Shown here one piece after another: positions 11,935 to 23,896 of a stretch of 64,000 nucleotides of DNA. The number at the start of each line of letters is the position of its first letter. Within the stretch, counting starts at the first letter, position 1. The notes below the pieces were generated by a model. That model was not told where the DNA came from and ran no database searches. It saw nothing but the letters and a program-made list of their open reading frames with translations. Position numbers and translations under genes: made by a program. Source of the DNA: Lathyrus oleraceus (Eukaryota; Streptophyta; Magnoliopsida; Fabales; Fabaceae); NCBI RefSeq assembly GCF_024323335.1, contig NC_066581.1, positions 227,928,539 to 227,992,538 of the forward strand. The letters run 5' to 3'.

Positions 11935-12680
11935 GGTGCCACACTGGGTCGTACGTTAGACCGTATAATGAGTCATCCATTAGGCTGCCGACTTCGCTGG
12001 GGAGTCGGAGTGTGTCATATGCTGTTGGGGATAAAGGATCAGAATGGACCATACGCTAGATCGTATCTGAGTTGCAGAATGAGCCGTACGTTAGGCTGAA
12101 TCTGATGACGAAAGGGGTAGTCGTACGTTAGACTACACTTCAGAAATGTACCGTATGTTAGGTAGGATCTGATGATGAAAGGGGTAGTCGTACGTTAGAC
12201 TACACTTCAGAAATGTACCGTATGTTAGGTAGCATCTGAGGGGATGGACATCCGAACGGGTCGTACGTTAGACCGTCGCAGAATGAGTCGTCTGTTAGGC
12301 CGCATCTGATGATGAAAGCGGTAGTCGTACGCCAGACTACACTTCAGAAATGTACCGTACGTTAGGTAGTATCTGAGGGTTGTAAGATCCAAACGGGTCG
12401 TACGTTAGACCGCGTTGGGGTTGTTGAAGTTCAGAATGGATCGTACGTTAGATCGTATCCGAGTTGTAGAATGAGCCGTCCGTTAGGCTGCATCTGAAAA
12501 AGAAAGTAGTCGTACGCTAGACTACACCCCTGAATGTACCGTACGCTAGGCAGCATCTGAGGATTTGAAGGTCCAAATGGGTCGTACGTTAGACCGCATT
12601 GGAGTTGCTGAAGAAGTCATATGTTGGGCTGAATCAGAATGAACCGTACGTTAGGCTGTATCTGATAACCTGTATATGTT
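11935..12680 (-). repeat. Element A 3' UTR tandem array of GTACGTTA mini-hairpins
   Basis: About eighteen units spaced roughly 33-45 bp apart. On the plus strand most have an 8-base core close to GTACGTTA flanked by a short inverted repeat: GGTC/GACC, AGCC/GGCT, GATC/GATC, GTAGTC/GACTAC, TACC/GGTA. The stems differ from unit to unit but usually stay complementary, while the loop and the linkers (CTGATGATGAAAGG, CTTCAGAAAT) are conserved. A few units are imperfect (for example AACC/GGCT). The array sits between pol and the 3' LTR, the hypervariable zone of Ogre-type elements. Confidence 0.85.
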
Positions 12681-13720
12681 GTACTTGCAATAAATGTCTG
12701 GGATGGGCTTAGAGATGCCATCGTTAGGAGGATATCGAAGTGTTGTCAGAATGAATGTTCCCATGAACTGTATTTGAAATATGTATCTGAATCTTGAATG
12801 TGATTGATAAAGGTGTCTGTCTGAATGAACCTTCTACTTTGACTATATCAGGAGGATAATTAACCTGCAAAGAAAAAGTTAGCTTCATGCTATGTCATGA
12901 TGCATGAGATGTTTCGTGTTATGCTAAAATAAATGTGAATGTTGTATGCATGCGTATGCTGTGAAAGGATGTAATGAATGAGTTATGCGTATGAGAAGTT
13001 CTGCTTGGGGACTCTACTGGGGAAAATAAATCCCCATCTACTGATTTGAGACATTTGTGTCGATGACCCTTTCTCGGCTGGGGATGCTTGATTTCTGTCT
13101 GATGGTGGAAATATTCAACAGAGCCTGGCTGGGGATGGATGAGATGATCAATCTGTCTGGTGACGCCGACCTCTGTTGGGGAGTAACTGGCTGTGCCTGG
13201 GGATACTGCCATTTTCTGAGGAAAAAAAAAACAGGCTTGCTGGGGAAGAGAATTGGTAGCGGATTCATTGGAAGCATGATTAGACCTTTTCCTTGATCCT
13301 GAAGTCGGGTAGTAATTGCTATTGCTATTCTATGCATGTATTTTTGGTAAACATCAGTCATATTCAAATGCACATATTAATTCAAATTAAATCAATGGAC
13401 ATTTACGCAACCAAAACAGAAAAGTAAAAACAAAAGCATCTTTTTTTTGAAAGAGGGTTGTATTGATTTTGAAAGGAGGCCTATAAACAGGCAATTTGTG
13501 TACAAGGAGACAGAAATCCTAGTAAGAGGAAATTGTCGAAAACAAAGAGAAAGCTATGTGGAAGAAGTCCTATTGATTTTAAGCCTACTACTGTCATTAT
13601 GTCTTCGAGCATCTCATCCCTTGCTGTCGGATAGAAGTGATTGGCTTGGTCAGTCCCTCGAACTTGGATGAAAGTTGACTGAGAACGGGACATAGTCATA
13701 CGCTTTAATCCCTAATTTTT
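12681..13720 (-). other. Element A 3' untranslated region between hairpin arrays
   Basis: About 1 kb of non-coding element sequence. Short reading frames on both strands show no domain. It contains several scattered 'ctggggat' phrases, also present in elements B (57000-57840) and C (42980-43380), so it is conserved as sequence rather than as protein. Confidence 0.7.
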
Positions 13721-13900
13721 GCCTGGACCGCCTTTTCAGGTTTTCAGTCCACCAGGATACCCTTTTTTGCCCAAGCCGCCTTTTCAGGTTTTCGACTTGC
13801 CGGGTGTACATTTTTTTTATATATCCCTAATTTTTGCCCGAACCCTTTTGGTTCGCCGGGATGCCCTTACTTTTGCCTAGATACGTCGATCTAGCGGGTC
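13721..13900 (-). other. Element A four-hairpin array directly after the pol stop
   Basis: In element sense, starting five bases after the pol stop codon, four units each run from CCCGG/CCCGC to GGCAAAA with an inverted repeat inside: CTAGAT/ATCTAG, CGAACC/GGTTCG, CAAGTCG/CGGCTTG (one G-U pair) and TGGAC/GTCCA. The third and fourth loops share the core GAAAACCTGAAAAGG, which itself can pair as CCT/AGG around GAAA. The same array follows pol in B and C with compensated stem changes. Confidence 0.8.
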
Positions 13901-13904
13901 TCTT

Positions 13905-16900
13905 TTATGCGTAGTATTTTTTAACTATGTCCGCGTTCACGGGATGTGGGAAGTCTTCACCATCCATTGTGGCGAGTATCATGGCTCCACCTGAGAATAC
14001 CTTCTTAACTACAAATGGCCCTTCGTATGTGGGAGTCCATTTGCCTCTGGGGTCAGTTTGTGGTAGGATGATGCGTTTGATTACCAAGTCGCCAATTTGA
14101 TACACTTGTCTCTTGACCTTTTTGTTGAATGCCCTGGTCATGCGCTTCTGATATATCTGCCCGTGACATACAGCCGCGAGTCTCTTCTCATCCATCAAAT
14201 TTATCTGATCGAGTCGAGTCTGAATCCATTCGTCCTCGTCTAAGCCCGCCTCTTTCATGATCCTTAGAGAGGGAATCTGAACTTCCACTGGTAAAACGGC
14301 TTCCATTCCGTAGACTAAAGAGAAAGGAGTTGCCCCTGTCGAAGTTCGCACGGAAGTACGATAACCATGAAGAGCAAATGGTAACATCTCATGCCAGTCT
14401 TTGTATGTTACCGTCATCTTTTGTATAATCTTCTTAATATTCTTATTAGCCGCTTCTACAGCGCCGTTCGTCTTTGGCCGGTACGGAGAAGAGTTATGGT
14501 GTTTTATTTTGAACTGCGTGCAGAGTTCAGTAATCATCTTGTTGTTCAAATTAGTGCCATTGTCAGTGATAATTCTCTCAGGGACGCCGTATCGGCAGAT
14601 GAGGCTGTTCTTGATGAATCGTGCCACCACATTCTTAGTAACAGAAGCAAATGAGGCTGCCTCCACCCACTTTGTGAAGTAATCAATAGCAACAAGGATG
14701 AAACGATGTCCATTAGAGGCGGTAGGTTTAATCTCGCCAATCATATCAATGCCCCACATTGCAAAGGGCCAAGGCGTCAACACGTTTAATGGAGCAGGAG
14801 GCACATGTACTTTATCCGCATAGATCTGGCACTTATGACAAGTTCTGGAGTGATGGTGGCAATCAGTTTCCATGGTAGACCAATAATACCCTGATCTCAG
14901 AATCTTCTTGGCCATCGTATGTCCACTAGAATGAGTCCCAAAGATACCGTCGTGCATGTCTTCCATAATCTTCTCTGATTCCTTTCTATCCACACAGCGA
15001 AGCAAAGTCGAATCATGGTTACGTTTGTACAATATTCCATTACTCAAAAAGAATTTAGCGGAGAACTTCCTCAGAAATTTCCTGTCATTGATGGATGTCC
15101 CTTCAGGGTATTCTTGAGCTTCTAAATATCTTTTTATCTCGTGGTACCAAGGCTTCTCTTCTACTTCATCAGCGTTAAGTTCATAACAATATGCTGGTTC
15201 GTCTAGTCGTTCAATGGTAATCCGGGGAGCTTCATTGTCCCATCTGACTCTGAACATAGATGACATGGTAGCTAATGCGTCTGCCAACTGGTTCTCCTCT
15301 CGTGGAATATGTTCGAATGTGATCTCTTCAAAGTATGGGATTAATGTCAACACCCGTTCTCGATAAGGGATGAGATTCGGATGTTTAGTGTCCCATTCTC
15401 CTTTGACCTGACTGATTACCAAGGCTGAGTCTCCGTACACCTTCAAGAACTTGATTCTTAGGTCTATAGCAGCTCTGAGTCCCAAAATACACGCTTCATA
15501 CTCAGCCATATTGTTGGTGCACTCAAAACATAGTCTAGCGGTGAAAGGCGTATGGCCACCCTTGGGGGAAATGATCACGACGCCAATACCGTTGCCCAAT
15601 GCGTTAGACGATCCATCAAAAACCATAGTCCATCGGGATCCCACTTCAGGTCCTTCCTCTGGTCCAGGTTCTTCATAATCAGTAACAAGCATGACATCCT
15701 CATCTGGGAACTCAAAATTCATAGACTGATAATCATTCACTGCCTGATGAGCCAAATGATCAGCTAGCACGCTTCCTTTGATTGCTTTTTGGGTGGTATA
15801 CTGGATATCATACTCTGTTAAAATCATCTGCCATCTTGCTATTCTTCCGGAGAGGGCGGGTTTCTCAAATATGTATTTGATAGGATCCATCTTAGAAATC
15901 AACAAAGTGGTGTGATTCAACATATACTGTCTTAGTCGGCGAGCAGCCCAGGCCAAAGCACAGCAAGTTTTCTCGAGCAGTGAGTATCTTGTTTCACAGT
16001 CGGTAAACTTTTTGCTAAGGTAGTATATGGCATGCTCTTTTCGACCAGACTCGTCATGTTGCCCCAACACGCACCCCATTGAGTTTTCTAAAACGGTTAA
16101 ATACATGATTAGAGGTCTTCCCTCAACTGGTGGTACCAGAATCGGAGGTTCTTGGAGGTACTTCTTGATTTTGTCGAAAGCTTCTTGACATTCATCATTC
16201 CATATCATCTCTTGATTTTTTCTCAGTAACTTGAAGATGGGTTTGCAAGTAGCGGTCAAATGGGAAATAAATCGGGCAATGTAATTCAAACGTCCCAAGA
16301 AACCTCTGACTTCTTTATCCGTACGGGGAACTGGCATCTCTTGAATAGCTCTCACCTTGGCTGGGTCGACCTCAATACCTTTACCACTGACAATAAAGCC
16401 CAAGAGTTTACCAGATCTTACTCCAAAGGTGCATTTGTTCGGGTTCAATCTCAACTTGTATTTCTTCAGCCTCTCAAACAGTTTGTATAAATGATCGAGA
16501 TGTTCTTCTTCAGTATGAGACCTGGCTATCATATCGTCCACATATACTTCTATTTCATGATGGATCATGTCATGGAACAAAACCACCATAGCACGCTGGT
16601 ACGTTGCTCCTGCGTTCTTTAAACCAAACGGCATTACTTTATAACAGAAGGTGCCCCATTGCGTCACAAACGTAGTCTTCTCCATGTCCTCAGGTGCCAT
16701 TTTGATCTGGTTATAACCCGAGAATCCATCCATGAAGGAGAATACCTTGTGTTGAGCGGTGTTGTCTACCAGAACATCAATATGTGGCAGTGGAAAATCA
16801 TCTTTGGGACTCGCTCTATTCAAATCTCTGTAATCCACACACATTCGCACCTTACCATCCTTCTTTGGCACTGGTACCACATTAGCAACCCATTGAGGAT

Positions 16901-17371
16901 AAGAAGTAACAGCCAGAAAACCAGCGTCAAATTGTTTCATGACTTCGGCCTTGATTTTCTCGGACATTTCAGGACGCATGCGACGAACCTTTTGCTTAAC
17001 AGGACGACAATCTTCCTTCGTCGGCAAACGATGCACCACTATATCGGTATCCAGCCCTGGCATGTCTTCGTAAGACCAAGCAAAAATCTCCACATAGTCA
17101 TGTAGCATCTGGATCAATCTTCCTTTGACACTGCTTTCCAAGCCTGCTCCTATTTTGACTTCTTCTTGTCCACCTCGGTACCCAGATTTACAGTCTCAAC
17201 TGACTCCTCATGCGGCTGTATAGTCCTTTCTTCTTGCAGTAACAGTCTGGCAAGTTCTTCAGGTACTTCACAATCTTCCTCACTTCCATCTTCGGCTCGG
17301 TAGATCGGATTTTCAAAGTCATAATGAACAGTAGTAGAACTATTATCAACAGGATCCAGAGTGGATAGGGA
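13905..17371 (-). CDS. Element A pol: reverse transcriptase, two RNase H domains, integrase (exon 2)
   Basis: Second exon of the element polyprotein, read after removal of the intron at 17372-17619. The long open part is 13905-17141; it has no ATG at its start (TTG), which fits expression by splicing rather than by a separate start. Domains in order: reverse transcriptase with RMCVDYRDLN and catalytic YVDDM, an ancestral RNase H that reads LTVLENSMG where active copies have an aspartate, a second RNase H with FDGSSN, NMAEYEA, YGDSAL and LADAL, then integrase with the HHCC zinc region, GIDMIGEI, TDNGTN and a downstream glutamate. Relative to element B one base is missing near 17160-17175, so the spliced frame hits TAG before reverse transcriptase; this copy is probably not able to make pol. 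Confidence 0.85.
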
Positions 17372-17619
17372 TCTGCAATTCGTTACGTGCGTGTGTGTAA
17401 GAAAACATAGCTTGTTTGAAAGATGATAGGAAAGACAAAGAGCGCAATATTTGAATGCAAAACGTCCATTGATTTATTGAATATAAATATGCTTATGAAA
17501 ATGACAAAAACCCTTAACAAATTAGCTATCGTGCCCCGGGCATAGACACGATGCCTTAAGAAGTTTAATTGTAAAAGAAAATTAAAATTTGCAATTCTAG
17601 AATAAACAATAACAATTAC
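17372..17619 (-). other. Element A intron between protease and reverse transcriptase (248 bp)
   Basis: Minus strand: donor GTAATT overlaps the stop codon of the gag-protease ORF, and the acceptor is AATTGCAG followed by ATCC. Joining 17620 to 17371 fuses gag-protease in frame to the region that leads into reverse transcriptase. Element B has the same splice signals, and element C has the two coding parts directly fused, which supports this model. A spliced intron at this point is a known feature of Ogre elements. Confidence 0.85.
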
Positions 17620-20600
17620 TCCTGACTAAAGGAAATCGGGATAATGTCTTCAGTCTTCCAATTGTTGAGTCCGTCACCAATTGTTGGGAAAATCCAGCTA
17701 TCCAAGTCGCAATCACTATCAGCATCTTCCATAGCATTAATCTGATTTTTGACTATCTTTCCAGAGTTAAACCCCAGGCCAGCTTTATCAGACTTGTACG
17801 GTACATTGATCAGTTGACCCCAACCAGCACGATCACCATTTTCAATCGCGGCTTGAGCATCTTTCAGAGAGATCATGACAGGGGGAGCACGAACAACCTT
17901 GGGCACAAGGGGAGTTGGCTTAAGGACAGGAATGGGTGGAGGAACCACTTCAAATGACTGAGAAGGAGTCTCAAAGAATTCACCATCCATCTCGACGTAT
18001 TTGAAGGCTTGCACACTACTGACAATATACTCTTCTTCTCCACATACAGTGACAACCATGCCTGCTATTGGATACTTCAGCTTTTGATGAAGCGACGAAG
18101 CTACCGCACCTGCCCCATGGATCCAAGGGCGCCCCAACAAGCAGGAGTAGGCGGGACGAATGTCCATCACGTGAAAGGTAGTGTTGAAGACTTGAGGTCC
18201 TATCTTGATAGGGAGAACCACTTCACCATAGACAACACTCTTCGCACCATCGTAAGCACGCACCACAACATCACTAGGTTTCAGTTCAATGCCTTTGTAG
18301 TCAAATTTATCGAGTACAGCTTTCGGGAGCACATTCAAGGAAGAGCCGTTGTCGATCAACACGTGAGCCAGGGTGATCCCCTCACACTCGATGGAGATAT
18401 GCAGAGCTTTATTGTGATTCTTTCCTGCTGGCGTCAGGTCAGCATCGGAAAAGCCTAGGCCATTGTCAACAGTCAAATTAGCAACATAATGTTCGAATTG
18501 ATCGACGGATGTTTCTTGAGGCACATGAGCGGTCTTCAAGAATTTCATCAATGCATTGGCATGGGATTCAGAGGATAACAACAAGGACAACATTGAGATT
18601 TTAGACGGAGTATGCCCCAATTGTTCCACTACATCAAAATCGCTCTTACGGATGATTTTCAGCATCTCTTCCATTTCCTGTTTGGCAACATCTTCAGAAG
18701 TAACTTCGACCGATGTCTCTGACTGAGGAGGATTGACTGGTCTTTTTCCTCGAATTTCGGGAGCGGGAGGTGAGATTTCTGGGGAGTAGATCCTTCCACT
18801 TCGAGTAACTTTACTAGTCCCCACAATATCATTAGGATTAGCAGAACTACCAACTTGCTTTATGCCATGGATGTAAACGTCGCCTCCATAGTTCCACGGA
18901 ATAGCTTTGCTGGAGGAATATGGCACGGGGCCAGGTGCGGTAATAATCAGGGGAGCCACTTTGGGCTCAGCGGTAATCTTCACAGGCACTCTAGTAGCGG
19001 TAATCTTCACTGGAGCTTTGGACCTAGCAATCACAGATACCTCTTCAATAGAGTTGTCCACCTTAGGAACCCTTTCAAATAGAATTGTACGATCATCCAT
19101 CAGCCGTTGAATGCCGTTCTTCAACTTCAAACAATCATTGGGTCGGAGTACACAGAGATCGCAATCTTCAGCACAACCTGGAAATAAACCAGCTTGCAAT
19201 AAATTCTTCTTAACGATCAGGAGAGGAGATGCTAAATCAGCAACGTCAGTAACGTGAGAATTGTCGTCCACAACATTAACATTCTGGTCATGATTAGGCA
19301 TAGGTGCTGTGATGACATTGGGGGTCGCCGGAGGATCAAATTCAATTTCTCCAGCGTCGATCATATCCTGAATCTTGTTCTTCAACAACCAGCAATCATT
19401 CGTATCATGCCCGGGGCTATCGGAGTGATAGGCACACCTGGCGTTGGGATTATAACGAGGAGAAGTAGTGTTGGGATTTGCAGGAGGGCCTCTGAGGGTA
19501 ATCAAATTGGCCTTTAACATACTCTGCAGTGCTTGGGTTAAAGTCATATTGATCTTGGTAAACTGTCTTCTCGACCTGTCTTGTCTGTGTTGGAAGTTCT
19601 GAGATGGCGGTGCGGCAATTGTAACTGCCCCAACAGTATGGTCACGATTCTTCTTGTTATGCTTCCTCTCACTGTACACAGCATTTGATTCACTCTTTCC
19701 CTGATAGGACTTTTTGGTGCTTGCAGAAGTAGCTGCCTGTATCTTTCCACTTCGAATGCCGCTTTCAACCCGTTCACCTGTCAAGATAAGTTCAGTGAAA
19801 CCTGACGAGGAACTTCCCAGTAGATGGCTGTAGAATGGGCCAGTCAGTGTACCCATGAACATGTCCACTAACTCTCGATCAGTCATAGGGGGTTTGACTC
19901 TGCCAGCCAAATCTCTCCACTTTTGAGCATATTCTTTGAAACTTTCTTTAGAGCCCATAGTCATATTTTGTAGCTGTAGCCGAGTAGGCGCTAACTCAGA
20001 ATTATACTGGTAGTGCTTGTAGAAAGCTGTTGCTAAATCAGTCCATGTGCGGATGTTAGAGCTCTCAAGCTGATAATACCACTCTAACTGTGTGCCAGAC
20101 AGACTCTCTTGGAAGAAATGGATCCACAGTTTCTTATCAGTAGTGTGCGGCTGAATCTTTCTCACATAAGCCCTTAGATGCATCTGAGGACAAGAGGCAC
20201 CATCATACTTAGTGAAAATGGGAACCTTGAATTTGCGGGGAATGACCACATCAGAGACCAGACCCAAGTTTTCGAAATCCAGACCGGGCACTTTCTGCCC
20301 CTCCATAGCTAGCATACGTTCTTCCAGCAACTTGTACTTATCATCCTTCGGAGAGTACTGTTCATGTTCATAATCTTCATCGTCGTCCTCAGAATTGACG
20401 AGATTAGGATTCTCATCTTCCGAATCATTCTCGGTCTCTTCTTCTGAATCCTTCGGAATTCTAATCTTGACTCCTGTAACCTGTCCCTTAAGCCTTCTCC
20501 CCGGGTTGATGTAACCCACAGGTTTCTGGTCCTTCTTCTTCTCCATCAAAAGAGCTTTCAGTTCTTCCTGCCCCTTAGATAAGCTCAGCATCATTTCCTG

Positions 20601-20651
20601 GAATTGAGCATTCTGGGCCTGGAGATCTTTGACAGTTTGTTCGAGAGCCAT
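17620..20651 (-). CDS. Element A gag-protease (exon 1 of polyprotein, 1011-codon ORF)
   Basis: Starts at ATG (minus strand, 20651) and is open for 1011 codons to a stop at 17616-17618; the stop lies just inside the intron. Features: N-terminal coiled coil (EQTVKDLQAQNAQ), acidic stretch, retrotransposon gag core about residues 125-300 (LWIHFFQESLSGTQLEWYY), an unusual zinc-binding candidate C-x2-H-x5-H-x4-C near residue 406 (CAYHSDSPGHDTNDC), and an aspartic protease with IDNGSS near residue 767. A glycine-rich GWGQL...AGLGF segment near the end resembles a G-patch. gag forms the particle; the protease cuts the polyprotein. Very similar to B over the whole length. Confidence 0.9.
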
Positions 20652-21560
20652 TGTTCAATCTGTTTGAATCTGCTGGAATCTGTTTGATAGGAAAATCGTG
20701 AGAACACTGATCCTTTAGAATACCTGTTATGCGATGCAATGCAATGTATGAAATGTTTTCAAGGACTTTCGGGATTTAACTTTGCATAAACTAACAAAAA
20801 GAGCTTTTTTTTCTTTTTCTCTTTTGTTTTTGCTTTTGTTTTTGTTTTTTCTGTTTTTTTTAGCAGAGTTAAATCCCTAAATCCTTGAAATGGTTAGTAC
20901 AATGCCATGATGTTATGATGTTATGTTGTTATGATGTCATGTTGTTAGATAAATAACAAGCACAAGCAAGTCACACAACAATCATTCCTAGGTTTTAAGG
21001 CTTGCGTGAGTTCCATAGGTAAATACCCTCCCCACTGAAGTTTGGTTGGTTCAACCTGTCTTAGAATAGTAACCGGGTTCTAGAAGGATCTCAAATCATT
21101 GACCTTTCCTTAAGTCCACTTCAGTGCAACACCAAGTGGTTGACCGAAGCTTCCCTAAAGTCCAATCTCAAAGAGTGTAGTATCGAGTCTCAACCAACTC
21201 CAGTCGGAACCGAAGTCAGTTATCTCACTACTTTCTAATGGCCAGGATGAGTCAATTAGGGTTCTAAAGGTCTGGTTAATGCTTTTATGACACCACGCGA
21301 ATGCCAAATATTTCCTCAACTAACATGAGGAACATCAGGACATCCAAAGTGCCACATTAACCGTAGCCATCATTTTGACCATTCCAGTATACGCCGGACA
21401 GTCGCGATGATCTCTTGCTACTTACCTAAGGTACACTAGATCCGGGTGTAGGATCTTTCACTCAAGCATAACATACCCAAGCAATCCCTTAAAAATAAAT
21501 CAGACAAATTGAATAAGTGATCTTGTTTTTAAGGTAACCTCTCTTTTTAAATATTTAGGG
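20652..21560 (-). other. Element A leader, ORF1 missing
   Basis: In element sense the leader matches element B on both sides of B's ORF1: 21560 down to about 20870 corresponds to B 47806-48482, and about 20790 down to 20652 corresponds to B 49900-50022. Between them A has only about 80 bases of A-rich low-complexity sequence (poly-T with G on the plus strand, 20795-20865) in place of the 1.3-kb ORF1. No other coding potential is visible. Confidence 0.8.
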
Positions 21561-21578
21561 TCCCCAGCAGAGTCGCCA
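21561..21578 (-). other. Element A primer binding site (tRNA-Arg-like)
   Basis: In element sense TGGCGACTCTGCTGGGGA follows the 5' LTR after four bases. From memory of plant tRNA-Arg 3' ends (...CCCCAGTGGAGTCG plus CCA) it is complementary with two mismatches. tRNA-Arg priming is known for Ogre elements. Confidence 0.75.
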
Positions 21579-21582
21579 GTTC

Positions 21583-23665
21583 TGTCATACGGTGAACTGG
21601 ACTTTTTTGTGGTTTTAATCGCAATGTCGCGGTTAGCAAGAGTCGCCACCGACTTTTCTTTTATCCAATAAGGAAAGGTGGAAAAGAACAGGAAAAACCT
21701 TAATTTAGATTTTGGGTTCGGGAGGTACATTATACAAAGGGAAGGTGTTAGCACCCTTTGTATCCATGGTTATCCATGGGCTCTTAATTGCTCGATCACT
21801 TATATTATTTTTGTCTAAAAAAAAGTGTTTGTGAATTGTTTAGAAAAATTGTTTTGAAAAGAGAATTTAACTTTGTAATGATTCTTGTATGAATGTATAC
21901 AAAGTGATTATCTCGTTTAGTTTTGAAAATTGTTTAGAAAAATATAACTCGGTAATGATTCTAGTATGAATGTATACCAAGTGGTGATTTTCTGAAGGTA
22001 TTTTGAAAGGTGTGAGGTGTGAAAAAATGTTTTAGGTTGTGAGCCAGCAATTAAGAGTTATACCGACCCAAGGTCTTTATGAGTATTTCCTATCCTTATG
22101 AGGGTAAAACTGTCCTTATTATTGAGAAATAAGTAGTTTTATCCTTTGGATGTAAAAGGGTCATCGTAGGGTCATCGATTGGTCATTGAAGGCAACAGTT
22201 ACGAGGATACCTTAGCATTCGAAGGGACTATCATCTTTTAACCGTATGCAACATCGGAGGGTCATCGAGGGACAAAGTTGTATATTCGAAGGCAACATCC
22301 GAGGAACTATAATTTATTTTATGATGATTTAACCGAAGGGTCTTTGCTAAGGGTATCCCCACGTTCGCGGGACATGACCGTAATATCGTAATCGTAAGGC
22401 AACAAAGAGAGGTCCAAGATCACTTATTCAAAGGCAAAGTTTTACAATTAATTATATAATTAGGATGAAACTCCACATTAAAATTATTAAAAATAATATA
22501 TTAAAAAATTAATACATTAGAAATTAATACATTAAAAATTAATTTAGGGTGAAACTCCACAAGGGTATCCCACAAATAAAGTGGAATACCTAGCCAATAA
22601 CCTTTTCCTGGGATATGTGAACCTTTACGAAACTCAAAAAAAAAGAAACATGTCAGAACACCAAATCAGGGTGCAATCGAAGATTACACCGGAGAAATAT
22701 CACAACAATAAATAGGATAGGATGAATAATGCATGGCTATGATAAAACATAAAAAAAAAGAATAGAAAAGTCAGCTACTGTCTCGTTCGCCTCTGCCTCG
22801 CCTAGCGAAGGCCAGGCGAATACTCGCCCCAGGCTCGCCTAGCGAGGTGCTAGCGAGCGGCCACGGATTTTGAATTTGAAAACAGCCCCATGTTAGGAAC
22901 TTTGAATTTTATGGCATTTTATCACAGGAATAACATGGTCAAACATTCAGGGTATTCAGGCATATTTAAATTCCCATACGAAAGCAAATTATATATCAAC
23001 ATTTAATCATGATGCATTATATATGTAGATATGGCCAATTGAAAGTATAAACAATAGAGATACGCAAACCTGTTTGCCAATTCAAGGTTGAAGGGATTGA
23101 CCACTTGTAGTATCGGAATAAGTTAGGCAGCGGGAATTGGACGGCGATGGCTTCGGTGCAGATGGGCTGCCTTCAGGGTTTCTTTACTCTGAATTCTCCG
23201 GGTAGGCAGGGTTCCTATGCCAAAACTTCTATTCGTTCTTCTCTGTTCTCCTCCTCTTTTTTTTTTCAGTGAATCTCCCAGTGTAACTCCAAGTGTCCTT
23301 TCCTCTACTGAAACTTCAGTATTTATAGACTGATTTCGTGGGTAATGGGCTTGGAATGAGGGAGACCCAAGTCCAAAATAATTTGTTATATTTTATTTAT
23401 TTATTTTAATTATTTAATTAATTAATTAATTAATTAAAAAAAAATTCTTTTTTTTTTTTTTTTTGGGCTCAGAATGAAGCCCGAAATTTTGTTGTCTGTC
23501 AGCTTCGCTAGGCGAGCGCGTAGCGAACAGGCCAGTTTGGGCCATTTTCTGGATTGGGCCATCCGTGAGCTGGGCCTTTGTTTCTTCAAGATCAGTGTTA
23601 TATATGAGTCGGAATGCCTTGCAAAATGTCTTGAAATATTAATGGGCAAATTTTGGGGTATGACA
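21583..23665 (-). repeat. Element A 5' LTR (2083 bp)
   Basis: Copy of 9614-11714 with about five substitutions seen by eye (for example near 22170, 22247, 22304 and 22338) and shorter simple repeats. It starts TGTCATAC and ends TATGACA on the plus strand. Hairpin clusters of the CGCTAGGCGA type lie at 22795-22860 and 23500-23530, on either side of the TATA box. Confidence 0.95.
23320..23327 (-). promoter_or_regulatory. TATA box of element A 5' LTR
   Basis: Minus strand reads CTATAAATAC. It lies about 340 bases into the LTR in element sense, a plausible U3 promoter. Element B has TATAAATA at the matching place (46101-46108). Confidence 0.6.
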
Positions 23666-23670
23666 CGCAT
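23666..23670. repeat. Target site duplication of element A, right copy (CGCAT)
   Basis: Matches 9609-9613 exactly; together they mark the insertion of A into the gag gene of copia E. Confidence 0.95.
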
Positions 23671-23800
23671 GAATACCATTATTAACCACTTATAAGGTTT
23701 CATGAAAGCCAAATAGAGATTGCATTTGTTTTCTCAATCGAAGCCAATTCTTGTCGTCAAGAGTTGGAAGAGAGTTTGATAAATTTTCATTACCATTCAT
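23671..23800 (-). pseudogene. Copia E gag, 5' end
   Basis: Minus strand from ATG at 23800: MNGNENLSNSLPTLDDKNWL and then LRLRKQMQSLFGFHETL followed by an in-frame TAA, VVNNGI and the element A insertion point. This matches the usual start of copia gag proteins (a short N-terminus, then KNW...W/R...M...LFG). The continuation of gag is at 9608 and leftward. It carries its own stop codon apart from the insertion. Confidence 0.75.
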
Positions 23801-23896
23801 CTTTGTAAAGATTGATCAACAATAACCCACGATCCCAGAAACACGATCTCTGACGTGTGATTCTTGAAAACACGATCAATAATCTAATCGGAATTT

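Larger units (their letters stand above)
9614..23665 (-). mobile_element. Ty3/gypsy Tat/Ogre-type element A (14,052 bp), ORF1-less
   Basis: Complete minus-strand element with LTRs 9614-11714 (3') and 21583-23665 (5'), primer site 21561-21578, polypurine tract 11715-11730 and TSD CGCAT. Order in element sense: 5' LTR, leader, gag-protease (20651 down to 17620), 248-bp intron, reverse transcriptase-RNase H-RNase H-integrase (17371 down to 13905), a long 3' untranslated region with hairpin arrays, 3' LTR. The LTRs differ at about five positions plus simple-repeat length, so the insertion is recent. The ORF1 found in sister element B is absent, and a 1-bp frameshift lies between intron and reverse transcriptase. 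Lineage is inferred from the dual RNase H, intron and primer site. Confidence 0.95.

Noticed and set aside
16659..17105. 148-codon plus-strand ORF opposite the reverse transcriptase of element A
   Set aside because: Antisense shadow of conserved coding sequence; similar shadows occur opposite B pol.
21561..21578. tRNA gene next to the LTR
   Set aside because: Only the 18-base primer complement is present, not a full tRNA gene with D and T arms.
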